NCBI GenBank assembly: GCA_948473115.1
Contig: CAOKWI010000016.1
Location: forward strand, 1 to 64,000
Origin: an uncultured Lachnospiraceae bacterium
GTDB taxonomy: Bacteria > Bacillota > Clostridia > Lachnospirales > Lachnospiraceae
DNA length: 64,000 bases
Direction: 5' to 3'
The notes under the pieces are model-generated. The model saw nothing but the letters and a program-made list of their open reading frames with translations. It made no database searches and was not told the origin of the DNA. Every line of letters begins with the position of its first letter. Within the stretch, counting starts at the first letter, position 1. The position numbers and the translations under genes are program-made. This document shows, piece by piece, positions 18,475 to 26,886 of this stretch.

Positions 18475-18534
18475 TGAGGACAGTTGTGGACGGTTTCCAA
18501 ATATTGTAACTTGCTGTGGCGGAAACAGGACAGT

Positions 18535-18558
18535 TATGGTATAATGACCTTATTCAAG
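18535..18558 (+). promoter_or_regulatory. Promoter of phosphoglucomutase gene (extended -10)
   Basis: TGG followed by the consensus TATAAT (18537-18545) forms an extended -10; no good -35 is present. The 24 bases 18535-18558 recur exactly on the minus strand at 59946-59969, before a glycosyltransferase gene. The promoter lies inside a longer possible reading frame from 18484, which argues that translation starts further downstream. Confidence 0.7.
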
Positions 18559-18642
18559 ACGATCAGCGGTACCGCTAAGTTAATGTTTCAGGTCTGCGTC
18601 AGCACAGTGTCCGTAGACCACATGAGAAAAAACTGTGCAGAA

Positions 18643-20379
18643 ATGGGGTATGAGAAAATGGGTTTTATGGATGAATTTAATTTCTGGCTGAACGATGATT
18701 ATTTCGACCAGGATACCAAGAATGAACTTCTGGCTATCCGGGACAACGAAGGAGAGATCGAGGAACGTTTCTATAAGGAGTTGGAGTTCGGCACCGGCGG
18801 CCTTCGCGGCATTATCGGCGCGGGAACAAACCGTATGAATCTGTATACGGTCCGCAAGGCTACCCAGGGTCTTGCAAACTTCATTTTAAAGCAGGGTACA
18901 CAGGAGAAGGGTGTTGCCATTGCCTATGATTCCAGAAACATGTCTCCTGAATTTGCGGATGAGGCGGCGCTCTGCCTTGCGGCAAACGGCATCAAGGCAT
19001 ATGTCTTTGAGTCTCTGCGGCCCACGCCGGAACTTTCCTTTGCGCTCCGTACCCTGGGGTGTACGGCAGGTATCGTGGTAACCGCCAGCCACAATCCACC
19101 TGAGTACAACGGCTACAAGGTGTATTGGGAGGATGGCGCCCAGGTGACTGCACCCAAGGATAAGCAGATTATTGAGGAAGTACAGAGCATCAAGGATTAC
19201 CATACGGTAAAGACCATGGGTAAGGCGGACGCCCAGGCCAAAGGGCTGTATCAGGTCATCGGCAAAGAGATTGACGACAAGTACATGGCGGAACTGAAGA
19301 AGCAGATCATCCATCCCGATGTGATCGCTGAGGTAGCGGATGACATTAAGATCGTTTATACCCCTCTCTGCGGCACAGGAAATTTACCTGTCAGACGTAT
19401 TCTGTCCGAGTTGGGCTTTAAGAATGTATATGTGGTTCCGGAACAGGAGAATCCCGATCCCAAGTTTACCACCCTGGATTATCCCAATCCCGAGGATCCC
19501 AAGGCGTTTACATACGCATTGCGTCTGGCGAAAGAGAAGGATGCGGACATTGTCCTGGCTACCGATCCGGATGCGGATCGTCTGGGGATTTACGCGAAGG
19601 ACGCCAAGACCGGTGAATATGTTTCCTTCACGGGAAATATGTCCGGTATGCTGATCGCGGAGTATATTTTAAGGGAGAAGACCGCAACCGGTACAATGCC
19701 TGAGAATCCTGCGCTGGTTACCACCATCGTTACCACTAATATGACCAGGCCTATCACGGCGGCTTATAACGTGAAGCTGATCGAGGTGCTGACAGGCTTT
19801 AAGTTTATTGGCGAGCAGATCAAGCTGTTCGAGCAGACCGGAAGCAACAATTATGTGTTCGGCCTGGAGGAGAGTTACGGATGCCTGGCGGGAACCCATG
19901 CCAGGGATAAGGATGCCGTTGTGGCCGTTATGTGTCTCTGTGAGGTGGCGGCATACTGCAAGAAGCAGGGCAAGACTTTGTGGGATATGATGTTGGATAC
20001 TTATGAGAAATACGGATATTTCAAGGAGACCCAGTATACCATTACCATGAAGGGAATCGATGGCGCAAGGCAGATTGCCGAGATCATGGATAAACTCCGC
20101 CAGAATCCGCCCAAGGCATTTGGCGATCTGAAAGTATTGAAATTCAGGGATTATAAGACGGATAAGGTCATTGACATGGAGACAGGGGAAGAGACTAAGA
20201 CAGGTCTTCCGAACTCCAATGTGCTTTATTTTGAACTTCCCGACGACGCATGGTGCTGTGCCCGTCCCTCCGGCACAGAGCCTAAGATCAAGTTCTACAT
20301 GGGTGTGAAGGGAAGCAGCATTGAGGATGCCCAGGCAAGGGTTGATAAGCTGACAGAAGATCTCAAGGCATTGCTCTAA
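18643..20379 (+). CDS. pgcA: Phosphoglucomutase/phosphomannomutase
   Basis: It interconverts glucose-6-phosphate and glucose-1-phosphate, feeding RfbA and other nucleotide-sugar pathways. From the chosen start it has 578 residues, close to the Bacillus enzyme. Visible motifs are FGTGGLRG near residue 40, the phosphoserine loop TASHNPPEYNGYK near 150, the metal loop ATDPDADRLG near 307, and the C-terminal phosphate-binding RPSGTEPKIKFY. The open frame reaches back to 18484, but the promoter at 18535 lies within that part. ATG codons at 18622, 18643, 18658 and 18667 are all possible and none has a strong ribosome site. Confidence 0.92.
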   Translation: MGYEKMGFMDEFNFWLNDDYFDQDTKNELLAIRDNEGEIEERFYKELEFGTGGLRGIIGAGTNRMNLYTVRKATQGLANFILKQGTQEKGVAIAYDSRNMSPEFADEAALCLAANGIKAYVFESLRPTPELSFALRTLGCTAGIVVTASHNPPEYNGYKVYWEDGAQVTAPKDKQIIEEVQSIKDYHTVKTMGKADAQAKGLYQVIGKEIDDKYMAELKKQIIHPDVIAEVADDIKIVYTPLCGTGNLPVRRILSELGFKNVYVVPEQENPDPKFTTLDYPNPEDPKAFTYALRLAKEKDADIVLATDPDADRLGIYAKDAKTGEYVSFTGNMSGMLIAEYILREKTATGTMPENPALVTTIVTTNMTRPITAAYNVKLIEVLTGFKFIGEQIKLFEQTGSNNYVFGLEESYGCLAGTHARDKDAVVAVMCLCEVAAYCKKQGKTLWDMMLDTYEKYGYFKETQYTITMKGIDGARQIAEIMDKLRQNPPKAFGDLKVLKFRDYKTDKVIDMETGEETKTGLPNSNVLYFELPDDAWCCARPSGTEPKIKFYMGVKGSSIEDAQARVDKLTEDLKALL

Positions 20380-20518
20380 GATGTAGGCAGTCCCGGGTTT
20401 TTATGCAAAAACGCATAAAAACACCTTCGCGGAATCGACTGGGAATCGTAACACGATTTTGTCGGCGTGTTTCCATGTTTGGATTGACAGAGTAACAAAG
20501 TCATAGAGAAAGTGATAG

Positions 20519-20555
20519 GTTCCCTACCTGATTCCATATGGAATCGGTAGGGAAC
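20519..20555 (+). other. Long hairpin before a glycosyltransferase gene
   Basis: GTTCCCTACC and GATTCC pair with GGAATC and GGTAGGGAAC around an ATAT loop, giving 16 pairs with a single bulged T at 20529. It lies about 20-50 bp before the next coding region with no U-run behind it. It may be an RNA control or stabilising element. A further short stem, TTTTATGC with GCATAAAA, lies near 20398-20420. Confidence 0.5.
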
Positions 20556-20575
20556 TTCCAATACATCGGAAAGAT

Positions 20576-22084
20576 GTGTCTGGCACAGGAAAAACGGGTA
20601 TTTTCATGGGTATTTTGAACAAAGCCAATCTGAAAAAGACCATATACTATCTGAAGCGGAATGGGTTCAGAAAGACGATAAGCACCCTGCGGGAGAGACT
20701 GGAGGGCTGCCGCCAGGCTACCTATCAATGGAAACCTGTTTCGGAGGAAGAGAAGGCGGTACAGCGTCAGCGTGCTGCGGAAGGATTTTCAGACGTATGC
20801 TTCAGTATCGTGGTTCCCACCTATCATACGCCGGAGAAGTATCTCCAAGAGATGATATCGTCCGTTATTAAACAGACTTACCCAAGGTGGGAATTGATCC
20901 TGGTGGATGCCACAGAGGACAGGGAAGCAGAGGACAGGGAAGCAGAGAACGGAGAAACAGAGAACAAGGAAGCAGTAGATGGAAAAGCTGATGACAGAAA
21001 GAAGTCGGCTGTTATTGATATTGGTGGTAACAGGGTAAAAAGGGTGGCGGAGTCGTACGGTGATTCCCGCATCTGTTATCACCACATTCCCTTTAACGGC
21101 GGGATCGCGGCCAACACCAACCAGGGGATTGCCCTGGTGTCAGGCGATTATGTGGGACTTCTTGACCATGATGACATGCTGACGGAGAATGCTCTCTATG
21201 AAATGGCTGCCAGGATTGAACAGGAACGTCAGAACGGTGTTGAACCGCAGATTCTATACTCGGACGAGGACAAATGCAACGGAGAGGGAACAGAATTTTA
21301 CGACCCCAATTTTAAGGAAAAGTTTAATCAGGATTTATTATTGTCAAATAATTACATTTGTCATTTTATGGTGATGAAGCGGGAACTGATTCAGAAACTT
21401 CAATTTCGCAGAGAATATGACGGAGCCCAGGACTTTGACCTGGTGCTGCGGGGTGTGTATGAAGTCCTGACCGGCGGACAGGAAAACCAGATCGTCCATA
21501 TCCCTGCCGTCCTGTACCACTGGCGGTGCCATACGGGATCCACTGCGGAAAATCCCCAGAGTAAGGGATATGCATATGAAGCCGGGAAACGCGCGGTACA
21601 GGATTTTGCGGACAGGAAAGGCTGGAAGGCCAGGGCAGTGGATACGGAGCACCTGGGTTTTTACCGGTTGGAGTATCAGGAGGATGTCTTCAAGATGCGT
21701 CCCGAGCTGGCAGCCTTGGGAGGCCCCGTGGTACAGGCGGGAAAAATTGTGGGCGGAAGGATGTCGAAGGAAGGCAGGGTGCTTTATGAGGGGCTTCCCG
21801 TGTCCTACAGCGGATATCTTCACAGGGCTGTGCTCCAGCAGGAGGCGGAAGCGCTGGATCTCAGGAACATTGCGGTGAGAGAGGAGCTGTGGGGGCTCTT
21901 TGAGGAGGTGACGGGCGTCCCTTATATGCCTCTGGCCGGAACCGGTATTTTTGACCCGTCAGTCCTGCCCGATGGAACGGATCTCAGAATCCTGGGCGTG
22001 AAACTGGGAGCGGCATTCAGACGGCGGGGATATTGGCTGCTGTATTTACCGGAACGTAGACGGAAGCTACAGAAAGGCCGGTAA
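20576..22084 (+). CDS. Family 2 glycosyltransferase with an internal repeat insertion
   Basis: A cytoplasmic GT2 enzyme of up to 502 residues, likely adding a sugar to the surface polysaccharide. The GT-A core shows FSIVVPTYHTPEKYL, LILVDATED, GLLDHDDMLT (catalytic DxD type), ILYSDEDK and GAQDFDLVLR. Between the second strand and the next helix there is an acidic insert of about 30 residues made of five-residue repeats (EDREA, EDREA, ENGET, ENKEA). The track start is GTG at 20576; ATG at 20606 (MGILNKANL) is an equally likely start. Confidence 0.85.
   Translation: MSGTGKTGIFMGILNKANLKKTIYYLKRNGFRKTISTLRERLEGCRQATYQWKPVSEEEKAVQRQRAAEGFSDVCFSIVVPTYHTPEKYLQEMISSVIKQTYPRWELILVDATEDREAEDREAENGETENKEAVDGKADDRKKSAVIDIGGNRVKRVAESYGDSRICYHHIPFNGGIAANTNQGIALVSGDYVGLLDHDDMLTENALYEMAARIEQERQNGVEPQILYSDEDKCNGEGTEFYDPNFKEKFNQDLLLSNNYICHFMVMKRELIQKLQFRREYDGAQDFDLVLRGVYEVLTGGQENQIVHIPAVLYHWRCHTGSTAENPQSKGYAYEAGKRAVQDFADRKGWKARAVDTEHLGFYRLEYQEDVFKMRPELAALGGPVVQAGKIVGGRMSKEGRVLYEGLPVSYSGYLHRAVLQQEAEALDLRNIAVREELWGLFEEVTGVPYMPLAGTGIFDPSVLPDGTDLRILGVKLGAAFRRRGYWLLYLPERRRKLQKGR
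20915..21004 (+). repeat. 15-bp tandem repeat inside a glycosyltransferase gene
   Basis: Six units of 15 bp encode EDREA, EDREA, ENGET, ENKEA, VDGKA and DDRKK. The first two are identical and the rest diverge. They expand a surface loop of the GT-A fold, and because the unit is a multiple of three, gain or loss keeps the frame. Confidence 0.8.
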
Positions 22085-22231
22085 CAGGAACTGTCAGCGA
22101 AGATGGTGACAGTCTCTGCTGACAAAGGTACTAACAGAGACAGTTAATGGAGGTTGTTGATGGAGGTGTCAGCGAAGGGGAAAAGAAGTCTGTCAACGTA
22201 GTTTGGTAGCAGGGGTGGTTCAGAAGGAAAA

Positions 22232-23254
22232 ATGAAAGAAATAGCAATAGTTATTCCAAATTATAACGGCAGAGGGTTTCTGGGGGAGTGCCTGCAGTCG
22301 CTGGAAGGCCAGAACCGGGAGAACAAGACGCAGGAAGCCAAGAGCCGGGAAGCCCAGACTCAGGTTGTCCCCAGGTATGAGGTGATCGTTGTGGACAATG
22401 GCTCTGAGGACGGGAGCGTTGACTTTATAGAGCAGGAGTTCCCCCAGGTCAGGGTGATTCCTTTGCCTGAAAATACCGGATTCTGTCACGCCGTCAATGT
22501 GGGGATCGAGGCGTCGGCATCTCCCTATGTCATTCTGCTGAATAATGACACAAAGGTGAAGGAGGGATTTGTCCCTGCGCTTTATCATGCCATAGAGAGC
22601 AGGCCGGATGCGTTTTCCGTCAGCGCACGGATGCTTCTGTGGGACAGGCCCGAGCTTTTGGACGGTGCCGGCGACCGATACTGCGTCCTCGGCTGGGCTT
22701 ATGCCAGGGGAAAGGGAAGACCTGCGGCTGCCTTTGATAAAGCGGCGGAGGTCTTTTCCGCGTGCGGCGGCGCGGCAATCTACAGGCGGAGCGTCTTGGA
22801 AGAGATCGGGCTTTTTGACGAGCTCCACTTTGCCTACATGGAGGATCTGGATATCGGTTACAGGGCAAGGGTATTCGGCTATCGGAATTACTATGAACCC
22901 GGGGCAGAGGTGATCCACTATGGCAGCGCCTCCTCCGGCTCCAGATACAACGAATTTAAGACAATACATGCGGCGGCCAACAATGTATATGTCATAGGAA
23001 AAAATATGCCGCCTTTACAATGGATTTGGAATCTTCCGTTCCTGGTCGCAGGATTTCTGGTCAAATTTCTGTTCTTCTGTAAAAAAGGCATGGGCGGATC
23101 CTATCTGAAGGGTCTGAAGGCGGGATTTGGCAAAATATTTTCCGAGGAAGGCAGAGAACACAGGATCCCTTTCAGATGGGCGCATTTACGCAATTATTTT
23201 GCCATTCAGGGGCAGCTTTATGCCAATACGCTTCGATTTCTTAAGAAATCTTAA
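22232..23254 (+). CDS. Family 2 glycosyltransferase, rhamnosyltransferase-like
   Basis: The 340 residues resemble WbbL-type rhamnosyltransferases: IAIVIPNYNGRGFL at the N terminus, VIVVDNGSEDGS, PENTGFCHAVNVGI and ILLNNDTKV, then FAYMEDLDIGYRARVFGY, with an amphipathic C-terminal helix region near residue 265 that may touch the membrane. A short insert (QNRENKTQEAKSREAQTQ) lies after the first helix, echoing the repeat insert of the preceding enzyme. It is preceded by a 147-bp gap in which only weak dyads were seen. Confidence 0.87.
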   Translation: MKEIAIVIPNYNGRGFLGECLQSLEGQNRENKTQEAKSREAQTQVVPRYEVIVVDNGSEDGSVDFIEQEFPQVRVIPLPENTGFCHAVNVGIEASASPYVILLNNDTKVKEGFVPALYHAIESRPDAFSVSARMLLWDRPELLDGAGDRYCVLGWAYARGKGRPAAAFDKAAEVFSACGGAAIYRRSVLEEIGLFDELHFAYMEDLDIGYRARVFGYRNYYEPGAEVIHYGSASSGSRYNEFKTIHAAANNVYVIGKNMPPLQWIWNLPFLVAGFLVKFLFFCKKGMGGSYLKGLKAGFGKIFSEEGREHRIPFRWAHLRNYFAIQGQLYANTLRFLKKS

Positions 23255-23288
23255 GAAACAGCTTCATAAATTCCTAAGTTGTGTTTTT

Positions 23289-23294
23289 TATAAT
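23289..23294 (+). promoter_or_regulatory. Possible -10 element before the sugar transferase gene
   Basis: A perfect TATAAT follows a T-run, about 30 bp before the start at 23326. No convincing -35 lies 16-18 bp upstream. A direct repeat TTAAGAAA lies just before it at the end of the preceding gene. Confidence 0.35.
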
Positions 23295-23325
23295 ATTACT
23301 GTAACATGAAGCTTGGGTGAAGCGT

Positions 23326-24732
23326 ATGATTAAAGACAATCAGAAAGTATTCAATCGATTAATGGTATTCATAGACGCTGTCATCACTGCGTGCTCGCTG
23401 ATATTGGCTTACCTTGTGAAGTTTTATGTCTTTAACGACGGCCCCGGGCCGGGTGTCCTGCCGCTCAGCGAGTATGTCATGCTGCTGGTCTTTATTGTGC
23501 CGATGTATCTGCTGATCTACTATGCATGCAGCGTATATGCCCCCAAAAGGACAGTGCGCCGTAGGTTTGAGGTATACGGTATCGTGAAGGCCAATACCAT
23601 AGGGATCGTGGTATTGATTGTCGTATTATACATGATCATCAAGGAGATCAACTTCTCCCGGTCCGTGATGGCTCTGTTTTATATTTTCAATGTGGGGATC
23701 ACATCCTGGCTGAGACTGGTGCTCCGCAAGGGGCTGCGGACAATGCGCAGCAAGGGTTACAATCTGAAACATATGCTTCTGGTAGGGTATTCCCGTGCCA
23801 CGGAGGAATACATCGACCGCCTGAAGGATAATCCCCAGTGGGGATATGTAGCGTGCGGCATCCTGGACGATCATGTGCCCGCCGGAACGCTGTACAAAGG
23901 CGTCAAGGTGCTGGGAACCCTGGGAAACCTGGAGATTATCCTGCCGGAGAACAAACTGGATGAGATCGCCATTACCCTTCCGCTGAAGGATTACGATAAT
24001 CTGGAGGAGATTGTGCACACCTGTGAAAAGTCCGGAGTGCACACAAAGTTTATACCGGATTATAACAGCATGATTCCCAGCAGACCCTACACGGAGGATT
24101 TGATGGGCCTGCCGGTCATCAACATCAGGTATGTTCCGCTGACGAATACAGGGAATATTATTATAAAACGGGCAATTGATATTGTCGGTTCCCTGGTGGG
24201 TATTATCATTACCTCCCCCATTATGCTGATATCGGCCATTGCGGTAAAATGTTCCAGCCCAGGGCCGATTATTTTCCAGCAGGAGCGGATAGGACTACAC
24301 AATAAGTCTTTTCAGATGTATAAGTTCCGCAGTATGGAGCAGCAGTCCCCCGGGGACGAGAAAAAGGCGTGGACGGTAAAAAATGATCCCCGTGTGACCA
24401 GGGCAGGCAGGATTCTGCGCAAGACCAGCCTGGATGAACTGCCGCAGCTGTTTAATATCCTGAAAGGCGATATGAGTCTGGTGGGCCCCCGGCCGGAACG
24501 GCCGCTGTTTGTGGAAAAGTTCAGGGAAGAGATTCCCAGGTACATGGTGAAGCATCAGGTTCGTCCCGGGCTTACTGGCTGGGCCCAGGTGAATGGCCTG
24601 CGGGGGGACACTTCCATAAAAAAGCGTATTGAATATGATATTTATTATATTGAAAACTGGACGCTGGGGCTTGACATCAAAATAATTTTTATGACTTTTT
24701 TTACCGGTTTTGTCAATAAAAATGCATATTAA
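23326..24732 (+). CDS. Polyprenyl-phosphate sugar phosphotransferase (WbaP/WcaJ type)
   Basis: It starts polymer synthesis by transferring a sugar phosphate to undecaprenyl phosphate. The N-terminal half has four to five membrane helices and a nucleotide-binding-like region ([16 protein letters not shown]). The C-terminal catalytic domain starts at [20 protein letters not shown] and contains [32 protein letters not shown] and SLVGPRPE, all hallmark motifs. Length is about 468 residues. The track start is GTG at 23317; ATG at 23326, spaced from GGGTGA, is preferred. Confidence 0.93.
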   Translation: MIKDNQKVFNRLMVFIDAVITACSLILAYLVKFYVFNDGPGPGVLPLSEYVMLLVFIVPMYLLIYYACSVYAPKRTVRRRFEVYGIVKANTIGIVVLIVVLYMIIKEINFSRSVMALFYIFNVGITSWLRLVLRKGLRTMRSKGYNLKHMLLVGYSRATEEYIDRLKDNPQWGYVACGILDDHVPAGTLYKGVKVLGTLGNLEIILPENKLDEIAITLPLKDYDNLEEIVHTCEKSGVHTKFIPDYNSMIPSRPYTEDLMGLPVINIRYVPLTNTGNIIIKRAIDIVGSLVGIIITSPIMLISAIAVKCSSPGPIIFQQERIGLHNKSFQMYKFRSMEQQSPGDEKKAWTVKNDPRVTRAGRILRKTSLDELPQLFNILKGDMSLVGPRPERPLFVEKFREEIPRYMVKHQVRPGLTGWAQVNGLRGDTSIKKRIEYDIYYIENWTLGLDIKIIFMTFFTGFVNKNAY

Positions 24733-24752
24733 TTAAATAAGGAGAAGGTATT

Positions 24753-25856
24753 ATGGCAACACAAGCGAACAACAGAAAAATGTCTGCACAGCAGCAGGAG
24801 GCAAAGAAGAAACGGAAGATTATCATTTTTGCGGTGGAAATTTTTGTGATCATTATCATGGTGATGGTTCTGTGGCTGGTCATGAACAAGACCAGTGAAG
24901 GCCCAAATGTGACCGTGCTGGATCCCATGGAACTGGAAATCCATGAAGAGGTGCGGCAGGCCCAGGAGGAGGGAGGCACCATGCACGGCTATCTGAACAT
25001 CGCGCTGTTTGGCGTGGATGCGGAAACAGACAGCCAGCTGTTTAAGGGCAGCCGGAGCGACAGTATCATGATCGCCAGCATTAATATGGATACCGGCGAT
25101 ATCAAGCTGGTCAGCGTGTACCGTGATTCCTACCTGAACATCGGTACGGACGAGTACAGGAAATGTAATGCGGCATATTCCTTTGGCGGTGCGGAGCAGG
25201 CCGTAAAAATGCTGAATATGAATCTGGATATGGATATCGAGCATTTTGTCACAGTAGGTTATAAGGGTCTTAGCGAAGTGATTGACGGTTTGGGGGGTGT
25301 CTGGATCGATGTGGACGAGGAAGAGTTAAAACATATCAATAACTATCAGATTAATATTGCGGAGACTTTGAAGTGTGATTATGTCCCCGTGACAAGCGCG
25401 GGATATCAGCTGCTGGACGGCCTTCAGGCTACCGCATACTGCCGTATCCGCTATACCGCGGGTGATGACTTCAAACGTACGGCCCGTCAGAGAGAGGTGC
25501 TTCAGGCCATTGAAGACCAGGCGAAGCAGGCAGATCTGGCTACCCTGACCAAGGTGTTCAACAATGCCATCGATGACATTTATACCAATATAGATACAGA
25601 GACGATCCTGACATTTTTAGACAAGATTTCCACTTACGAGATCGTGGATGAAGGGGGATTCCCTCAGGAGAGCATGCGTACGGTTGCCAATATCGGCGCA
25701 AAGGGAAGCAGTGTTATTCCCCTGGACCTGGAATCCAATGTGATATGGCTGCATCAGTTCCTGTTTGATGATAAGGATTACACCGTCACGGACAGTGTGC
25801 GGATGTATGGCGATGAAATAGCTTCGCAGACAGCTCCTTACATTAATAAAAATTGA
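24753..25856 (+). CDS. LytR-CpsA-Psr (LCP) family ligase
   Basis: LCP enzymes attach undecaprenyl-linked polymers to peptidoglycan on the outer membrane face. The 367-residue protein has a basic N terminus (KKKRK), one membrane segment near residues 27-47, and the LCP domain from about residue 80: NIALFGVDAE, SRSDSIMIASI, VSVYRDSYL (the polyprenyl-phosphate-binding arginine region), NAAYSFGG and YCRIRYTAGDDFKRTARQRE near residue 230. It follows the initiating transferase by 20 bp, in line with a role in anchoring the polymer of this locus. Confidence 0.93.
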   Translation: MATQANNRKMSAQQQEAKKKRKIIIFAVEIFVIIIMVMVLWLVMNKTSEGPNVTVLDPMELEIHEEVRQAQEEGGTMHGYLNIALFGVDAETDSQLFKGSRSDSIMIASINMDTGDIKLVSVYRDSYLNIGTDEYRKCNAAYSFGGAEQAVKMLNMNLDMDIEHFVTVGYKGLSEVIDGLGGVWIDVDEEELKHINNYQINIAETLKCDYVPVTSAGYQLLDGLQATAYCRIRYTAGDDFKRTARQREVLQAIEDQAKQADLATLTKVFNNAIDDIYTNIDTETILTFLDKISTYEIVDEGGFPQESMRTVANIGAKGSSVIPLDLESNVIWLHQFLFDDKDYTVTDSVRMYGDEIASQTAPYINKN

Positions 25857-25874
25857 TAAAGGGCGGTAGCGATC

Positions 25875-26795
25875 TTGAAGATTGATGTGATCATTCCGGT
25901 GTACAGACCGGGCAGGGAGTTGTTTTCGCTGCTGGATCAGCTGGAGTGTCAGACGGTTCCCGTGCAGGATATCATTCTTATGAACACGGAGAAGAAATAT
26001 TTTGAACGGCTGGTACGGAATGTGGATTTTGCGGGCAGGTATCCCAATGTAAAGGTATGGCATATCCTGAAAAAGGAATTTGACCATGGAGGAACCAGGC
26101 ACCAGGGAGTGCTTCATTCGAAGGCGGATATCTTCCTTACCATGACGCAGGATGCGCTTCCCGCAGATAACCGTCTGGTGGAAGAGCTGACAAAGCGTCT
26201 GTCGGGGCAGGTGGCCGTGGCGTATGCCAGGCAGCTTCCCCTGGTGGACTGCAGGGAGACGGAAAGGGCCTCCAGGGAATTTAATTACCCGCCGGTCTCT
26301 TCCGTGAAAACCGCAGCGGATCTGGAAAGGCTGGGGGTAAAGACCTTTTTCTGTTCCAATGTGTGTGCCGCCTACAGAAGGGATATTTACAACGAATTAG
26401 GGGGATTTATCCGGCATACCATATTTAATGAGGATATGATCTATGCCGCGGGCGCGGTAAAGGCCGGGTACGGTATTGCTTACGAGGCGCAGGCCAGGGT
26501 CTTTCACTCCCATAATTATACAAATATGCAGCAGCTGCGGCGAAACTTCGATCTGGGTGTGTCTCAGGCAGACCACCCGGAAGTTTTTGCCGGAATTCCC
26601 TCGGAATCGGAGGGGAAAAAGCTGGTCAGGGAGACATACTTCTATTTGAGGGACAGGAAAAGGACATATCTGTTTCCTGTCTTCTGCATACAGTGCGGTT
26701 TTAAGTACACGGGATATCTGCTGGGAAAACACTATAAAAGTCTGCCCCGGAAATGGATTCTGAGGATTACAATGAACAGGGAATACTGGTCATAG
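25875..26795 (+). CDS. Family 2 glycosyltransferase, rhamnosyltransferase-like
   Basis: The 306-residue GT2 enzyme starts KIDVIIPVYRPGRELFSLL and has KEFDHGGTRHQGV, FLTMTQDALP (DxD-like position), VAVAYARQLP and FNEDMIYAAGAVKAGY. The EFDHGGTRH and MTQDA patterns are those of RfbF-type rhamnosyltransferases that pair with dTDP-rhamnose loci. The start is TTG at 25875, 18 bp after the LCP gene stop, with GGGCGGTAGCG upstream. Confidence 0.88.
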   Translation: MKIDVIIPVYRPGRELFSLLDQLECQTVPVQDIILMNTEKKYFERLVRNVDFAGRYPNVKVWHILKKEFDHGGTRHQGVLHSKADIFLTMTQDALPADNRLVEELTKRLSGQVAVAYARQLPLVDCRETERASREFNYPPVSSVKTAADLERLGVKTFFCSNVCAAYRRDIYNELGGFIRHTIFNEDMIYAAGAVKAGYGIAYEAQARVFHSHNYTNMQQLRRNFDLGVSQADHPEVFAGIPSESEGKKLVRETYFYLRDRKRTYLFPVFCIQCGFKYTGYLLGKHYKSLPRKWILRITMNREYWS

Positions 26796-26886
26796 CGGTT
26801 CCGGAGCGGTCTTGCCGGACATCAGTGAGAGTGCAGGACACGGAGACAGAGTAGGAACGAGACAGAACTGGAACGGAGATGATATT

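Noticed and set aside
26796-26886. glmS ribozyme or upstream extension of GlmS
   Set aside because: The gap is too short and lacks a ribozyme-like fold by eye; GlmS must start with Met-Cys at 26887.
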